Notes: a model not told the origin generated them from the letters alone. Positions 9,155-20,125 are shown, counted from the stretch's first letter. The stretch is DNA of 64,000 nucleotides from Acinetobacter haemolyticus (GCF_900406815.1 NZ_OVCN01000004.1:62001-126000); one strand, 5' to 3'. Made by a program: numbers and translations.

Positions 9155-9838
9155 TTAAGGCAACATTGCAAGGTAAGTTGAAGGGTTTCGACGTTGACCA
9201 TCTTTTACTACTTCAAAGTGTAAATGGGGTCCAGTACAACGCCCTGTACAACCCACGTTGGCAATATGCTGACCTGCACCGACACGCTCACCTGCATTCA
9301 CCATCAAACGTGATGCGTGCGCATAGCGAGTTACATAACCATTGCCATGATCGATTTCAACATATTGACCATAACCCGTACCCCAACCTGATTTAGTGAC
9401 AACTCCAGGACCTGTAGCATAGATAGGTGTGCCCGATGGTGCTGCAATATCAACACCTGAGTGATGGCGAGTAGAACCCAATAAAGTACGGTTGCCCCAA
9501 GTCGAACTCACTCGACCTTCTTGTAATGGGTGACTCACTAACCATGAATGACCCGTACCGGCTGAGAATGATGGCTCACTTTCTTGACGACCGTACTTCT
9601 TCTCAATGCTGGCATTGTTTAATTCAATAGTTTTTTCGCGTAATTTAACAGAGACATTTGATACAGCGGGCAAATCAATATCATCAGGATGGGTATAAGA
9701 ACCTTGCGCTAAGGTTTTAGATAACTGCTCTAGACGGTCTGCAGCAGTGGCTTGATTGATATTTTGATAATCCGCAAAAGCAACCGAAGCAGCTGAAGCA
9801 GCAAGTGAAAATGCAAGTAAAATACGACGCGTATGCAT
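9155..9838 (-). CDS. M23 (LytM-type) murein endopeptidase, secreted
   Basis: A 227-residue protein with a signal peptide (MHTRRILLAFSLAAS, cleavage near AFA/DYQ) and a C-terminal LytM/peptidase M23 domain from about residue 120. The zinc ligands and catalytic residues are present: HHSGVDIAA, RYAHASR and PHLHFEV. It would cut peptide cross-links in peptidoglycan, or act as an amidase activator. All expected M23 metal residues are intact, which favours an active enzyme. The ATG at 9838 is chosen over an upstream start 57 nt away because it has an AGAGG SD and opens the signal peptide. It is divergent from the dciA-like gene and near the division cluster. Confidence 0.9.
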   Translation of the reverse strand: MHTRRILLAFSLAASAASVAFADYQNINQATAADRLEQLSKTLAQGSYTHPDDIDLPAVSNVSVKLREKTIELNNASIEKKYGRQESEPSFSAGTGHSWLVSHPLQEGRVSSTWGNRTLLGSTRHHSGVDIAAPSGTPIYATGPGVVTKSGWGTGYGQYVEIDHGNGYVTRYAHASRLMVNAGERVGAGQHIANVGCTGRCTGPHLHFEVVKDGQRRNPSTYLAMLP

Positions 9839-9944
9839 AAAAAACCTCTTGAAACCGTCCTTAAATTGTTCCTTTATCATCTCTTCCTTGATCACAGCCG
9901 AACTAAACGCTTAAGATGGACAGGTAACCTCGAAGGAAGTTGAC

Positions 9945-10385
9945 ATGTCTGAACCTAACAACGTTTTCCAACAGAAAGGACAACATACAAAAACTGGAAA
10001 CTTAACGTTTCTGACTACGCAAGTCACACAATGGCAAAAACTTACGAAAATTATTCAACCATTATTGCCCCAACCAGAGCAATGGCAGGTTGTTTGTTAT
10101 CAACATGGCGTTTTGATCATAACAGGTGAAAATCAAGCGATGATTAGTCAGCTTAGTTACTTACAAAGTCACTATGTCGCGCAGTTCACTCAACTAGAAG
10201 CATTCCGAGATTTACGTAAAATCCAAGTTCGATTGAGAAACAAAAAATATGTTCCTGTAGAACCTGCTCCCGCATCAAAGAAACTTAATTCAGAGACCCA
10301 AGAGCTTTTGCGCAGTGCCGCCGAATATGTGAGCGACCCTAAGCTTAGCCAAGCTTTACTATATTTGGCAAGCAATAAAAAATAA
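9945..10385 (+). CDS. DciA-like DUF721 protein (putative replicative helicase operator)
   Basis: A 146-residue protein with a DUF721/DciA domain in residues 30-100 (motif WQVVCYQHGVLIITG, then a LRDLRKIQVRL-like strand). In bacteria without DnaC, DciA assists loading of the DnaB helicase at replication initiation. Gammaproteobacterial DciA genes commonly neighbour lpxC, as here (the two are convergent, 97 bp apart). The C-terminal tail is charged and probably flexible. Identification rests on domain pattern and synteny, so the exact role is inferred. Confidence 0.8.
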   Translation: MSEPNNVFQQKGQHTKTGNLTFLTTQVTQWQKLTKIIQPLLPQPEQWQVVCYQHGVLIITGENQAMISQLSYLQSHYVAQFTQLEAFRDLRKIQVRLRNKKYVPVEPAPASKKLNSETQELLRSAAEYVSDPKLSQALLYLASNKK

Positions 10386-10482
10386 TTACCAAGCATTACA
10401 GTAGGATTACGAACACATTTTTTGTGACAAAAATATCACTTTACATTGTTATAATATAACATATTCACTAAAAGACAATGAC

Positions 10483-11385
10483 TTATGTCACGCTTACATA
10501 TGGAATTGGACATTCATCCTCGTTAATAAATGTTACAATTTCATAACTACTTGGATCATTCTGAACATTGCGTAATAACTGATTGTTAAGCGCATGACCC
10601 GATTTATATCCATCAAACTTGGCAATAATTTGATGCCCTAAAAGGTATAAGTCACCCACTGCATCTAATATTTTATGGCGTACAAACTCATCCGCGAAAC
10701 GCAAACCTTCTTCATTGACCACACCGGTATCATCTACGCCAATCGCATTATCCAAACTTGCACCTAAGGCTAAATTATTGGCCTTTAGGTAATCCAAATC
10801 CTTCATAAAGCCAAAAGTACGCGCTTCGCTAACTTCATATACAAAGGTTTCGGTTGAAAAATCGATGGTTGCCGACTGATATTCTTTTGCAAATGCAGGG
10901 TGATCAAAGTCAATGGTAAAGTTGAGTTGGAAACCAGAATGTGGGGTAAAAATAGCGCGTTTATCTTCGATTAGCGCTTCAACAGGTTTTAAAATTCTTA
11001 TAAATTTTTTCGGGGCATTTTGCTCTGCCAGTTCACCTTGCATCAACAAATAGATAAAAGGTCCAGCACTCCCATCCATAATCGGAACTTCTGAAGCAGA
11101 GACTTCAACAATCAGATTATCGATCCCAAGTCCTGCAATTGCGCTCATGACATGTTCAATGGTACCGACTTTGATATCCTCTCGAACAAGGTTCGAGCAC
11201 ATAAAAGCCTCTTGGATCAGCATCGCATTTGCTGGAATATCAACAGGCGGATTCAAATCGATACGACGAAACACAATTCCTCCATCAACGTGATGTGGAA
11301 CAAAATTAATCAGCACCTTTTGACCACTGTGCAGACCAATACCGCTCGCTTTCACTACACGTTTAAGAGTCCGTTGTTTCAACAT
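10483..11385 (-). CDS. lpxC: UDP-3-O-acyl-N-acetylglucosamine deacetylase
   Basis: A 300-residue zinc enzyme that carries out the first committed step of lipid A synthesis. The zinc ligands are visible: [12 protein letters not shown] (the His near residue 79) and [15 protein letters not shown] (His and Asp near 238-242). The N-terminal [16 protein letters not shown] segment is typical. Length matches the family (about 300-305). It follows ftsZ on the same strand, separated by a terminator, as in many gammaproteobacterial division clusters. Loss of lpxC function is a known route to colistin resistance in Acinetobacter; here the gene looks intact. Confidence 0.97.
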   Translation of the reverse strand: MLKQRTLKRVVKASGIGLHSGQKVLINFVPHHVDGGIVFRRIDLNPPVDIPANAMLIQEAFMCSNLVREDIKVGTIEHVMSAIAGLGIDNLIVEVSASEVPIMDGSAGPFIYLLMQGELAEQNAPKKFIRILKPVEALIEDKRAIFTPHSGFQLNFTIDFDHPAFAKEYQSATIDFSTETFVYEVSEARTFGFMKDLDYLKANNLALGASLDNAIGVDDTGVVNEEGLRFADEFVRHKILDAVGDLYLLGHQIIAKFDGYKSGHALNNQLLRNVQNDPSSYEIVTFINEDECPIPYVSVT

Positions 11386-11504
11386 GCCATGCCAACTTTA
11401 TTTGGAAAAACCGATATAAGTTAGCATATTTGGGGTGTTTTGGCACTTGAAAAATCGAATCTGTTGTTGGCAGAAATGTCAATCAATACTTTATTTCAAA
11501 AAAT

Positions 11505-11530
11505 GAAAAAGGGAGAATCACCTTCTCCCT
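11505..11530 (-). terminator. Terminator of ftsZ
   Basis: AGGGAGAA-TCACC-TTCTCCCT hairpin with a T run on the minus strand (11509-11505), 22 nt after the ftsZ stop. Confidence 0.75.
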
Positions 11531-11551
11531 CTTTTCAAGCATTTGATTTAA

Positions 11552-12727
11552 TTACTTTCTTTGTTGGTTTTTCAAATAATCTTGAATACTCATCGGAGAA
11601 GAAAGTGGTGACGAACTTGGCGCTGCACTGCTTGGTGCTTCAGTATTTGAACGCTTACTGATCGCTGGAACATCATCTTCATCAACAGATTGTGCCCCTT
11701 GAGAAACGGCCTGAGCATGTGTGGTTCGTTTCTTGGTTTCTACTTCAGATGCATTACGGGTTAAGCCTGTTGCGATCACAGTGACACGCAGTTCATCACG
11801 TGCATCTGGATCAAATACAGTACCGTAGAAGATTTCGCCTTCATCCAAGTCAACGATTTGATTGACCACATCCGTAATAATTTCAGTCTCACGCAAGGTA
11901 ATATCATCACCACCCGTGATGTTAATTAATACACCTTTGGCATTGATAATATTCACATTATCAAGCAGTGGACTACGAATTGCCTGTTCAGCTGCTTGAC
12001 GAGCACGATCTTCACCACGCCCTAAACCAGCACCCATCATGGCGTAACCACGCGTACTCATTGCTGTTTTCAAGTCAGCGAAGTCAAGGTTAATATGACC
12101 ACGATTAACAACTAAATCAAAGATACTACGTACCGCATTTAACAATACATCATCCGCCTTTTTATAGGCATCTTTCATGGATATATCGCCATAAACGCTG
12201 AGTAAACGTTGGTTTGGAATAATAATCAAAGAATCGACATGTGCTTCTAATGCATCAATCCCTTTCTCAGCAGACTTCTGGCGACGACGACCTTCAAAAT
12301 TGAATGGTGTTGTTACCACACCAACAGTCAAGATGCCCATTTCTTTGGCAACTTCAGCTACAACAGGTGCTGCACCCGTACCTGTACCACCACCCATGCC
12401 GGCAGTTACAAATACCATGTCTGTACCTTCAAGGTGTTGACGAATCACTTCACGACTTTCTTCTGCCGCAACCTGACCAACCTCTGGATTTGCACCAGCG
12501 CCTAAACCACGCGTACTTTGTTCGCCCAATTGAATTTTGAATGGAGCATTCATACAATCCAGTGCTTGCTTATCCGTATTCGCACAAACAAATTTCACAC
12601 CTTGAATATCTGACTGCACCATGTGCTGGACAGCATTACCACCCCCACCACCAACGCCAAACACTGTGAAACGGGCTTGACCGTTGCCATCGTCTAGTTC
12701 ATCTTCTATAAATTCAAATGAGGCCAT
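11552..12727 (-). CDS. ftsZ: Cell division GTPase FtsZ
   Basis: A 391-residue tubulin homologue that polymerises into the Z-ring. The tubulin signature GGGTGTGAAP is near residue 112, the T7-loop synergy residues (NLDFADLKT) are near 212, and the conserved C-terminal peptide (SIQDYLKNQQRK) that binds FtsA and ZipA ends the protein. A disordered Ser/Pro-rich linker of about 60 residues precedes that tail. It is the last division gene of the cluster, 265 bp after ftsA; that gap probably holds dedicated ftsZ promoters. An AAGG SD precedes the ATG. Confidence 0.98.
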   Translation of the reverse strand: MASFEFIEDELDDGNGQARFTVFGVGGGGGNAVQHMVQSDIQGVKFVCANTDKQALDCMNAPFKIQLGEQSTRGLGAGANPEVGQVAAEESREVIRQHLEGTDMVFVTAGMGGGTGTGAAPVVAEVAKEMGILTVGVVTTPFNFEGRRRQKSAEKGIDALEAHVDSLIIIPNQRLLSVYGDISMKDAYKKADDVLLNAVRSIFDLVVNRGHINLDFADLKTAMSTRGYAMMGAGLGRGEDRARQAAEQAIRSPLLDNVNIINAKGVLINITGGDDITLRETEIITDVVNQIVDLDEGEIFYGTVFDPDARDELRVTVIATGLTRNASEVETKKRTTHAQAVSQGAQSVDEDDVPAISKRSNTEAPSSAAPSSSPLSSPMSIQDYLKNQQRK

Positions 12728-12992
12728 GACCTTTAGATTTCCTAATATATTAATGGCAGTTACTTCAGCCCGTTACTGCCCTGATTTTTAAAACTACTGA
12801 TGTTTAGGATGCTGTTCAATAATCACTAGCTTGTCAAGTACAGTGACCTACTATTACAACTTCTTAACAAATTTTCCCAAAAAAAACTACAACTAAGGGT
12901 TTGTTTAGATTTCTACCCGGCCTTGCCTGATTAGCTAAAAAACCAATGTCGCAATGTGAGTTATAACGCTCAAGGTAGAATCTCAGCAAATC

Positions 12993-14255
12993 CTAAAATA
13001 TAGCCTTTAATTTGCTATTCAATGCATTCCAACCATTGGCAACACGTTCGACAAAACTACGCTCGGTTGCTTCTTCTGGTTCTTCGACCACATCTTGCAA
13101 ATCACTTTGGCTAAACATCAACAAACCTGCAGCCGTTGCATACATTGAACGACGTAGCGCTGGTAGATGTTGATCGTCGGCATAAACTTGTAACGGTGGA
13201 TTGCCCAAATGAGCCGAAACGCCAAGCATACGACGAGCCAAATTCACCATCCCTTCAATCTGACATGCATCACCAGTTAATACAACACCATGATACAAAC
13301 CATGAATCGCACCGCTATGCTCCAATTCCTCACGGATCATCGCAAAAATTTCTTCATAACGGGCAATGATGATTTCAGCCAATTCAATGCGGCTAATGGT
13401 TTGCGTCCCATCAATGCCTTGTACCTGAATCATATGATCAGGTTTCACTACGCTGAGATCGACACAACCATGTAATATTTTAATACGTTCTGCTTCTTCT
13501 GTGGTGGTTTGCAAAACAGCTGCAATATCACGCGTTACATTTTCCCCACCACGCTGTAAGGTCCGCGCCAAAGCTAAACGACCATCTAAATACACCGCAA
13601 TATTGGTTATACCCGCACCGATATCCACCAAACAAACGCCATATTCTTTTTCGTCTTTGAGTAGACTTGCTTCAGCTGTTGCCAAGCATGATACGACCAT
13701 TTTCTCCACCCCAATATTCGCTCCTTTCATCGCGCGATCGAGGTTTTGCATGGTACTGATTGGCATCATCATCAGCTGATAATGTCCCGTCATACTATGC
13801 GCTGACATATTCACTGGATTTTGTACCCATTCACCTGAATCGCCAAGCTCAAAGCCTAATGGCACAGCACTCGCCAAATAATAGTCGGGAGAAACATGGC
13901 TGGCTTTTGCCAGCTCTAAAGCACGTACCACTTCATTGGTTGTAATAATATGATCGTGGTTCGCCACAGGCGTACGGCCTGATGCATAAAAACTTTGTAA
14001 TTCGGTACTTGGAATAGATACCCATGCACTATGAATACGGCACTCTGCCATATCCTCAGCTTCGGATACCGCATTTTTAATAGCCGCAATCACCTTGTCG
14101 AGACTGACAATCTTGCCTTTCACCATACCGCGGTTACGAGCAGACGCCATGCCAATCACTTGAATCTTATCGGGCGCATGGATTTTACCAATTAAAACTG
14201 TGACCTTATGAGTCCCAATATCAATCGTAACAACTGAGGGAACAGTTTCACTCAT
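12993..14255 (-). CDS. ftsA: Cell division protein FtsA
   Basis: A 420-residue actin-like protein that tethers FtsZ to the membrane. The phosphate-1 motif TIDIGTHKV lies at the start, DIGAGITNIAVY near 205 is the phosphate-2 loop, and the C-terminal amphipathic helix (residues ~400-420, VANGWNALNSKLKAIF) is the membrane anchor. The ATG at 14255 gives exactly the E. coli FtsA length; an upstream TTG at 14312 would add 19 residues with no homology, so I reject it. It follows ftsQ by 65 bp. Confidence 0.96.
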   Translation of the reverse strand: MSETVPSVVTIDIGTHKVTVLIGKIHAPDKIQVIGMASARNRGMVKGKIVSLDKVIAAIKNAVSEAEDMAECRIHSAWVSIPSTELQSFYASGRTPVANHDHIITTNEVVRALELAKASHVSPDYYLASAVPLGFELGDSGEWVQNPVNMSAHSMTGHYQLMMMPISTMQNLDRAMKGANIGVEKMVVSCLATAEASLLKDEKEYGVCLVDIGAGITNIAVYLDGRLALARTLQRGGENVTRDIAAVLQTTTEEAERIKILHGCVDLSVVKPDHMIQVQGIDGTQTISRIELAEIIIARYEEIFAMIREELEHSGAIHGLYHGVVLTGDACQIEGMVNLARRMLGVSAHLGNPPLQVYADDQHLPALRRSMYATAAGLLMFSQSDLQDVVEEPEEATERSFVERVANGWNALNSKLKAIF

Positions 14256-14320
14256 TACTTCAATACCATATCTTTTGTTGTTTAGTACGGGCAAACTGCC
14301 TGTTGTTTTCAAGCCACGTA

Positions 14321-15178
14321 TTATGGCTTTGCCTGAATTCCACCTGCAAGGCTTGTGTCATCAATCGTTACAACAAACTGACCATTGATGATCTTAGGCG
14401 GCGTTGCATTTCTCCACTGGATTGCCAATCCATTTCGATAACGCAAATCGATCGCCGAGATCTTCGGCCATACAGGTTTAAGATCCGTTTGTGCCAAATG
14501 GCTTAAGCGCTGCAACTTATTCATGGTTTGATCTTGATCAACGATAATACGCAAACCTGAATCAAACTGCATAAACCATGTCATTCGCTCGGTTAAATAC
14601 AATTCTTTCAGACGTAAATTGGCTGGCTGAAAGAGTTGATTAATTTCATTATAACGACGCATCATCATTTTGGATTGGCTGATGGGCCCATGTAAAAGTG
14701 GTAAATTAGGATGTGCTTTTGACTCAGCCTCACTAAATACCTCTCCATTGTCACTCAGCAAACGCCCTGTTCCCCAACGCGCAATCGGATGGCGCGGCAT
14801 AACCCGCACTCGAATTGCATTTGGCCAAGCTCGTGACACTACCACACGGTCAACCCAAGACACTTTCAATGCATAATCTCGAATTTGCTCTAAATCCGAG
14901 GTGAAATAATTATCTTTAATTACTGGACTCAACTGCTGAACCAGCTGTTGATTTTCTTGTTCTGAATTTGTCCCAACGACCTGCAGCTCTGCCACAGTCG
15001 CATCAGTCATCACTTTATACAAGCCATAGATGCCCAATGCCAATACTGCGAATGCAACGACCAACAATATCCAACCACCCGCATTGACCATTTTTTGTTT
15101 TGGCGTAGGTGGTTTCTCATGGATTGAGCTAATGGCTGGTCGTTGTTTACGACGCATAGATGCAGGAAGTTGAGCCAT
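14321..15178 (-). CDS. ftsQ: Cell division protein FtsQ
   Basis: A 285-residue bitopic divisome protein that links FtsB/FtsL to the early ring. It has a cytoplasmic N-terminus, one membrane helix near residues 33-55 (GWILLVVAFAVLALG), a POTRA domain (about 60-130, with VSWVDRVVVSRAWPNAIRV) and the FtsQ beta-domain. The start lies four bases after the ddl stop, indicating translational coupling in the murG-murC-ddl-ftsQ-ftsA operon. Confidence 0.94.
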   Translation of the reverse strand: MAQLPASMRRKQRPAISSIHEKPPTPKQKMVNAGGWILLVVAFAVLALGIYGLYKVMTDATVAELQVVGTNSEQENQQLVQQLSPVIKDNYFTSDLEQIRDYALKVSWVDRVVVSRAWPNAIRVRVMPRHPIARWGTGRLLSDNGEVFSEAESKAHPNLPLLHGPISQSKMMMRRYNEINQLFQPANLRLKELYLTERMTWFMQFDSGLRIIVDQDQTMNKLQRLSHLAQTDLKPVWPKISAIDLRYRNGLAIQWRNATPPKIINGQFVVTIDDTSLAGGIQAKP

Positions 15179-15182
15179 AAAA

Positions 15183-16109
15183 CTAAACCGACGCTACTAA
15201 GGTTTGCTCTAAAATCGCAACACAGAGCGCATCAAAGCTATAACCCACCGCTTGAGCAGCCTTTGGAACCAAAGAATGGCTAGTCATACCTGGAACGGTA
15301 TTTACTTCTAACAACCAGAAATTACCTTGCTCATCCTGCATCGCATCAATACGCCCCCAACCTTCAGCACCAACAGCTTGAAAAGCGCGTAAACAAAGTG
15401 CTTGCAATGTCTTTTCTTCTGCCTCACTCAATCCACAAGGAATACCATACTCCACATCATTGCGTTGGTATTTTGCTTCATAGTCATAAAAAGCTACATC
15501 AGCAGGTGGTTGTAAACGAATCACTGGCAAAGGCTGACCATTTAAAAATGAAATGGTAAATTCACGTCCTGTAATCCATTTCTCTGCCATCACCACCGCA
15601 TCATGTGCTGTTGCTTTCGCAATTGCCGCGGCAAAGTCTTCGGTTCTCTCGACTTTACTCATGCCAACACTAGAACCTTCATGTACCGGCTTAATAATGA
15701 CTGGCAAACCGAGATCCGCAATCACCGCCTCTAAATCAGTATCTTTCGTAATAATACGATACGGTGCTGTAGGTAAATCACTGCCCTGCCAAATTTGCTT
15801 GGTTTTGACTTTATCCATCCCGATCGCAGAGCCTTGAACACCTGTGCCTGTGTACGGAATATTCAGCCATTCAAGCACACCCTGAATCTGACCATCTTCC
15901 CCACCACGACCATGCAACACAATAAAAGCACGATCATACGCAACCAGCTCTGTCACACTACGCTCTTGTGGGTCAAATGCCTCTGCTTGTACACCTGAAC
16001 GCAATAGTGCCTCTAGCACAGCCTGACCACTGTCCAATGACACAGCACGCTCAGCCGACTTCCCACCCAATAACACAGCAACTTTGCCGAATTTTGCAGC
16101 ATTTGACAC
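15183..16109 (-). CDS. ddl: D-alanine-D-alanine ligase
   Basis: A 308-residue ATP-grasp enzyme that makes the D-Ala-D-Ala dipeptide for peptidoglycan. Visible motifs are VLLGGKSAERAVSLDSG at the N-terminus, the ATP-grasp loop KPVHEGSSVGMSKV near 145, and LEVNTVPGMTSHSLVP near 270 (Mg2+ and D-Ala binding). Size matches DdlB (about 306). It lies between murC and ftsQ as in the classical dcw cluster, 39 bp after murC. Confidence 0.96.
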   Translation of the reverse strand: MSNAAKFGKVAVLLGGKSAERAVSLDSGQAVLEALLRSGVQAEAFDPQERSVTELVAYDRAFIVLHGRGGEDGQIQGVLEWLNIPYTGTGVQGSAIGMDKVKTKQIWQGSDLPTAPYRIITKDTDLEAVIADLGLPVIIKPVHEGSSVGMSKVERTEDFAAAIAKATAHDAVVMAEKWITGREFTISFLNGQPLPVIRLQPPADVAFYDYEAKYQRNDVEYGIPCGLSEAEEKTLQALCLRAFQAVGAEGWGRIDAMQDEQGNFWLLEVNTVPGMTSHSLVPKAAQAVGYSFDALCVAILEQTLVASV

Positions 16110-16148
16110 GTTTATATCCTTAAAACTTTTAATATTTACAAAACAAAA

Positions 16149-17594
16149 TTATTCGGCATACAGACGATGCTGAGCCAATTCTACTGAAATTGCACCGACG
16201 TTACCCGCGCCTTGTGTTAATAATAGGTCATTGCCTTGTAACACTTTTTGTAAAACACTTGGTAAATTTCCATCAACAAGATCAACCAAAATCGGCTCAA
16301 CCTCGCCACGCAAACGAATACTACGTGCCAATGCCCGACTGTCCGCGCCAACAATTGGTTTTTCGCCTGCCGAATAAACATCTAATAATAACAATTGGTC
16401 CACTTGTGACAACACTTCTACAAAGTCATCAAAACAATCGCGCGTTCGACTATAACGATGTGGCTGGAATAACATTACCAAACGACGGTCAGGATGGCTG
16501 GCACGCGCCGCTTTAATGGTCGCTTCGACTTCTTTTGGATGATGACCATAATCATCAACCAACTTCACAAGACCATCACCGACTTCGAACTCACCTTGAA
16601 CTTGGAAACGACGACCAACTCCACTAAACCCAGCCAATGCTCGACAAATCGCCTCATCAGAAACGCCTTCATCTGTTGCCACACCAATTGCTGCCAGTGC
16701 ATTCAAGACATTGTGTAAACCTGGTTGATTCACAGTCACACGTAATGGTTCACGATCTTTGCGCAACACAGTGAAATGTGAACGCATGCCATCTTGTTCA
16801 ACGTCGATTGCACGAATATCGTTGTCTTCATCAAAACCATAGGTCAATACTGGACGACCAACTCGCGGTAAAATCTCACGAATATTGGCATCATCGCCAC
16901 AAACAACAGCTAAACCATAGAACGGTAAATTATGGAGAAATTGAATAAACGTATCTTTTAACTTATCAAAACTACCTTCATAAGTATCCATGTGATCCGC
17001 ATCAATATTGGTCACGATCGCTGCCATTGGCTGTAAATACAAGAACGACGCATCTGATTCATCCGCCTCAGCCACAATGATACGACTGTCACCCAGTGCA
17101 GCATTGACACCCGTGCTATTCAACAATCCGCCAATCACATAGGTTGGGTCGAGATTGCCTTCCGCCAACATGGTAGTCAACAAGCTGGTTGTTGTCGTTT
17201 TACCATGCGTGCCCGCCACTGCGATCCCGTGACGATAACGCATGAGCTCACCCAACATTTCAGCACGGCGCACAATCGGAGTACGCTGTTCAATCGCTGC
17301 CTTTACTTCTGGATTTTCAGGATCAATCGCGGTCGATACCACCAGTACGTCAGCATGTTTAATATTGTCCGCAGCGTGGCCGATATAAACTTTAATATTA
17401 TTCGCTTCAAGCTGTGCTGTAGTTTTCGAAGCCTTGATATCTGAACCAGACACTTTATAGCCTTGGTTACTCAATACTTCGGCAATACCACACATCCCCG
17501 CACCACCAATACCAACAAAGTGGATATGTTTAATACGGCGCATTTCTGGCACTTTAATCAGCTTTTTGGCTTGGTTTGGACTTGTTGGAGACAT
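16149..17594 (-). CDS. murC: UDP-N-acetylmuramate-L-alanine ligase
   Basis: A 481-residue Mur ligase that adds L-Ala to UDP-MurNAc. The N-terminal Rossmann motif [16 protein letters not shown], the P-loop [10 protein letters not shown] near 125, and [10 protein letters not shown] near 348 are all present. Length is normal for MurC. It lies 13 bp after murG and upstream of ddl, consistent with one transcript. Confidence 0.97.
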   Translation of the reverse strand: MSPTSPNQAKKLIKVPEMRRIKHIHFVGIGGAGMCGIAEVLSNQGYKVSGSDIKASKTTAQLEANNIKVYIGHAADNIKHADVLVVSTAIDPENPEVKAAIEQRTPIVRRAEMLGELMRYRHGIAVAGTHGKTTTTSLLTTMLAEGNLDPTYVIGGLLNSTGVNAALGDSRIIVAEADESDASFLYLQPMAAIVTNIDADHMDTYEGSFDKLKDTFIQFLHNLPFYGLAVVCGDDANIREILPRVGRPVLTYGFDEDNDIRAIDVEQDGMRSHFTVLRKDREPLRVTVNQPGLHNVLNALAAIGVATDEGVSDEAICRALAGFSGVGRRFQVQGEFEVGDGLVKLVDDYGHHPKEVEATIKAARASHPDRRLVMLFQPHRYSRTRDCFDDFVEVLSQVDQLLLLDVYSAGEKPIVGADSRALARSIRLRGEVEPILVDLVDGNLPSVLQKVLQGNDLLLTQGAGNVGAISVELAQHRLYAE

Positions 17595-17607
17595 AAATAA
17601 ACTCGAA

Positions 17608-18705
17608 TTACAATTTTTGAATCAGATCAACCACATGCTGCGTTGCATTTGGTTGCGCCTGTTGACGTGCTTTGATTGCCATTTCAGAGAGTAGCTGGCG
17701 GTTAAGTAGATGCCCAAACAACTCATCCAAAGCCGCTGGTGTCATCTCCGCTTGCTGGCAAATCTTGGCAGCCCCCACATTTGCTAAAAATTTTGCATTT
17801 GCTGTTTGGTGATCATCGACCGCGATCGGTAAAGGAACAAAAACTGCTGCAAGTCCCGCAGTTGCCACCTCAGTTACAGTTAAGGCACCTGCACGACAAA
17901 TAATTAAATCCGCTTCACTGTAGGCTTTCGCCATATCATGAATAAATGGCTCAACCGTAACTTTTAACCCCTCAGGTGCATCTTGATAACGTGCGCGTGT
18001 TGCATCTTGTTGATTTTGACCACATTGATGAAATACATTCAACGGGACATTGACCTTTTTCAAGACGTCGGGCAATCGTTCATTCAACGCTTGTGCTCCT
18101 AAGGATCCCCCAACAATCAAAATATTCAATGCTTGTTGTTCTTGCTCACGGGTTTGGTAACGCCATGATGGGTTTAAAATTGCAGTGATCTCAGCGCGCA
18201 CAGGATTGCCTGTGGTCACCACTTTATCACTCGCGGTAAAAGTATGGGGAAAAGCCTGACACACGGTTTTAGCAATACGTGCTAACTGGGTGTTGGTAAA
18301 ACCTGCGATCGCATTTTGCTCATGGATTAAAACAGGGATACCTAAGATACGTGCAGCTAATCCCCCTGGACCTGCGACATAACCACCAAAACCAGCAACC
18401 GCATCAATCTTGAGCTGCTTCATGTAGCGCATTGCGCTGAAGGTTGCTTTTAATATTTTAAACGGTGCACTTAATTTACGTAGCAAGCCATTGCCACGTA
18501 CACCTTGAATATCAATTTGATAAATTGGAATATTTTGATCTTTGAGCAACCGATTTTCCATACCTGTTGGAGTCGCCAACCATGAGACTTGGCAGCCTTC
18601 TTGTTGAAGTTGTTTGGCAACAGCAAGCGCAGGAAAAACATGCCCGCCTGTACCAGCAGCCATCATCAAGACATGTTTAGGTTTGTTGTGGGGTGAATTG
18701 GTCAC
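17608..18705 (-). CDS. murG: Undecaprenyldiphospho-muramoylpentapeptide GlcNAc transferase
   Basis: A 365-residue GT-B glycosyltransferase that makes lipid II from lipid I on the inner face of the membrane. Motifs are [15 protein letters not shown] near residue 17, [12 protein letters not shown] near 107 and [10 protein letters not shown] near 276 (UDP-GlcNAc site). The start is a GTG at 18705 with a poor SD. The next ATG at residue 14 would start inside the conserved first loop, so GTG is preferred. It is the first gene of the division cluster here; ftsW, normally just upstream in E. coli, is absent. Confidence 0.96.
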   Translation of the reverse strand: MTNSPHNKPKHVLMMAAGTGGHVFPALAVAKQLQQEGCQVSWLATPTGMENRLLKDQNIPIYQIDIQGVRGNGLLRKLSAPFKILKATFSAMRYMKQLKIDAVAGFGGYVAGPGGLAARILGIPVLIHEQNAIAGFTNTQLARIAKTVCQAFPHTFTASDKVVTTGNPVRAEITAILNPSWRYQTREQEQQALNILIVGGSLGAQALNERLPDVLKKVNVPLNVFHQCGQNQQDATRARYQDAPEGLKVTVEPFIHDMAKAYSEADLIICRAGALTVTEVATAGLAAVFVPLPIAVDDHQTANAKFLANVGAAKICQQAEMTPAALDELFGHLLNRQLLSEMAIKARQQAQPNATQHVVDLIQKL

Positions 18706-18915
18706 GGTCTAATTCTTCAACTCAAAAAAGAAGGTTATCGTCTATTGTTTTCGGGCGTTATTTTAATCCTAAAGTTTCATTCACGAAAAGCGAATTTCAC
18801 TTGTTTACAACAGAAAGCTCGGCTTTTTTCAATTCTTTGCTAAAAACACGATGATGTCTACATTGAATTGCCCATTTAGTGCCAAGTTCGGCAAAAAAAT
18901 ACATGGGCAATTCGG

Positions 18916-18950
18916 TCAAAAACAAAGGGGCTATTAACATTGCAGCCCCT
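18916..18950 (-). terminator. Terminator of gshB
   Basis: On the minus strand AGGGGCT-GCAATGTTAAT-AGCCCCT (18950-18926) is followed by TTGTTTTTG. It lies just after the gshB stop codon. Confidence 0.75.
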
Positions 18951-18956
18951 CAACTT

Positions 18957-19901
18957 TTAGTTGGTACGACCTGCTTCGAGCACAGCAAAAAGATCATCCG
19001 CAATCGAAGTACCATATTGCGCATCAATCTCACGAATACAGGTTGGGCTAGTCACATTAATTTCAGTGACATAATTGCCAATGACATCTAACCCCACAAA
19101 AACCAAACCTTTTTCACGCAAGAAAGGACCGACTTTTGCTGCAATCATTTTGTCATTCTCACTCAATGGTCGTGCTTGCCCTAAACCACCTGCTGCCAAG
19201 TTGCCACGCACTTCTCCATTTTGAGGAATACGTGCCAAACAATAAGGCACAGGCTCACCATTGACCATCAAGATCCGCTTATCCCCTTCAACAATCTCTG
19301 GAATATAGCGTTGTGCCATGATTGGGCGTGTACCCAATTCAGTCAACATTTCTAAAGTCGAACCGATATTCACACCATCTTGGTATAAACGGAAAATTCC
19401 CATTCCCCCCATGCCATCAAGTGGCTTTACGATCACATCGCCATGCTCAGTAATAAACTCGCGAATTAGATCTTGCTGTGACGTGACTAGAGTTGGCACT
19501 TGTAATTCTGGAAATTGGGTCGCGAACAGCTTTTCATTACAATCCCGCAGCGATTGCGGTTTGTTAATAATCCACGCGCCTTCACGTTCAGCTTGTTCTA
19601 AAATATAAGTGGTATAGACAAAATTCATGTCAAACGGTGGATCTTTGCGCATCAACACCACATCGTAGTCAGCCAATGACTCTTTGCGCTTCTCACCCAA
19701 CTCATAATAATGATCGTAATCTTCAAAGACTTTAAGCGGTGCAATCAAACCAAACGCTTTACCTTGGTCGATATATAAATCGTGTTGTAATGCATAACCC
19801 AGCTCATGTCCTCTACGGTTTGCCGCCCATAACATTGCCATGGTTGAATCTTTCTTGAGATTCACGGTTTCTATTGGGTCCATCACGACAAGTACACGCA
19901 T
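18957..19901 (-). CDS. gshB: Glutathione synthetase
   Basis: A 314-residue ATP-grasp enzyme that joins gamma-glutamylcysteine and glycine. Motifs include MDPIETVNLKKDSTMAML at the start, VKPLDGMGGMGIFR near 158 (glycine-rich ATP loop), and GLDVIGNYVTEINVTSPT near 275. Length equals that of the family (about 315). The partner gene gshA lies about 28 kb away in this window, so the pathway is split. A glutathione peroxidase gene lies directly upstream on the same strand behind its own terminator. Confidence 0.96.
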   Translation of the reverse strand: MRVLVVMDPIETVNLKKDSTMAMLWAANRRGHELGYALQHDLYIDQGKAFGLIAPLKVFEDYDHYYELGEKRKESLADYDVVLMRKDPPFDMNFVYTTYILEQAEREGAWIINKPQSLRDCNEKLFATQFPELQVPTLVTSQQDLIREFITEHGDVIVKPLDGMGGMGIFRLYQDGVNIGSTLEMLTELGTRPIMAQRYIPEIVEGDKRILMVNGEPVPYCLARIPQNGEVRGNLAAGGLGQARPLSENDKMIAAKVGPFLREKGLVFVGLDVIGNYVTEINVTSPTCIREIDAQYGTSIADDLFAVLEAGRTN

Positions 19902-20061
19902 AATCTGACGCTCGTATTTTTAAATCTTGGCAAAAAGTATATCGAAGTTCGCAGCTGATCGTGCAACAAGTTGTGTAATTATTAAATCGAAAAAATTCCA
20001 ATTGATTCAGATGACTACATCAGGTTTATTTTAAAGAAGATTTTTATCTTTCATTATAAAT

Positions 20062-20098
20062 AAAAAATTACTGGCGAATGATTTCATCCCCAGTAATT
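20062..20098 (-). terminator. Terminator of the glutathione peroxidase gene
   Basis: AATTACTGG (20066-20074) and CCAGTAATT (20090-20098) form a 9-bp stem; on the minus strand a T-rich run follows. Confidence 0.65.
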
Positions 20099-20125
20099 CG
20101 TGCAACATTCGATTTCAGATTCAAA

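Noticed and set aside
14256..14312. N-terminal extension of FtsA from a TTG
   Set aside because: The ATG at 14255 gives the exact family length; the extension has no homology.
17608..18705. Missing ftsW beside murG as a deletion
   Set aside because: The cluster flanks look intact and I recall this order as usual in Acinetobacter; ftsW is probably elsewhere.
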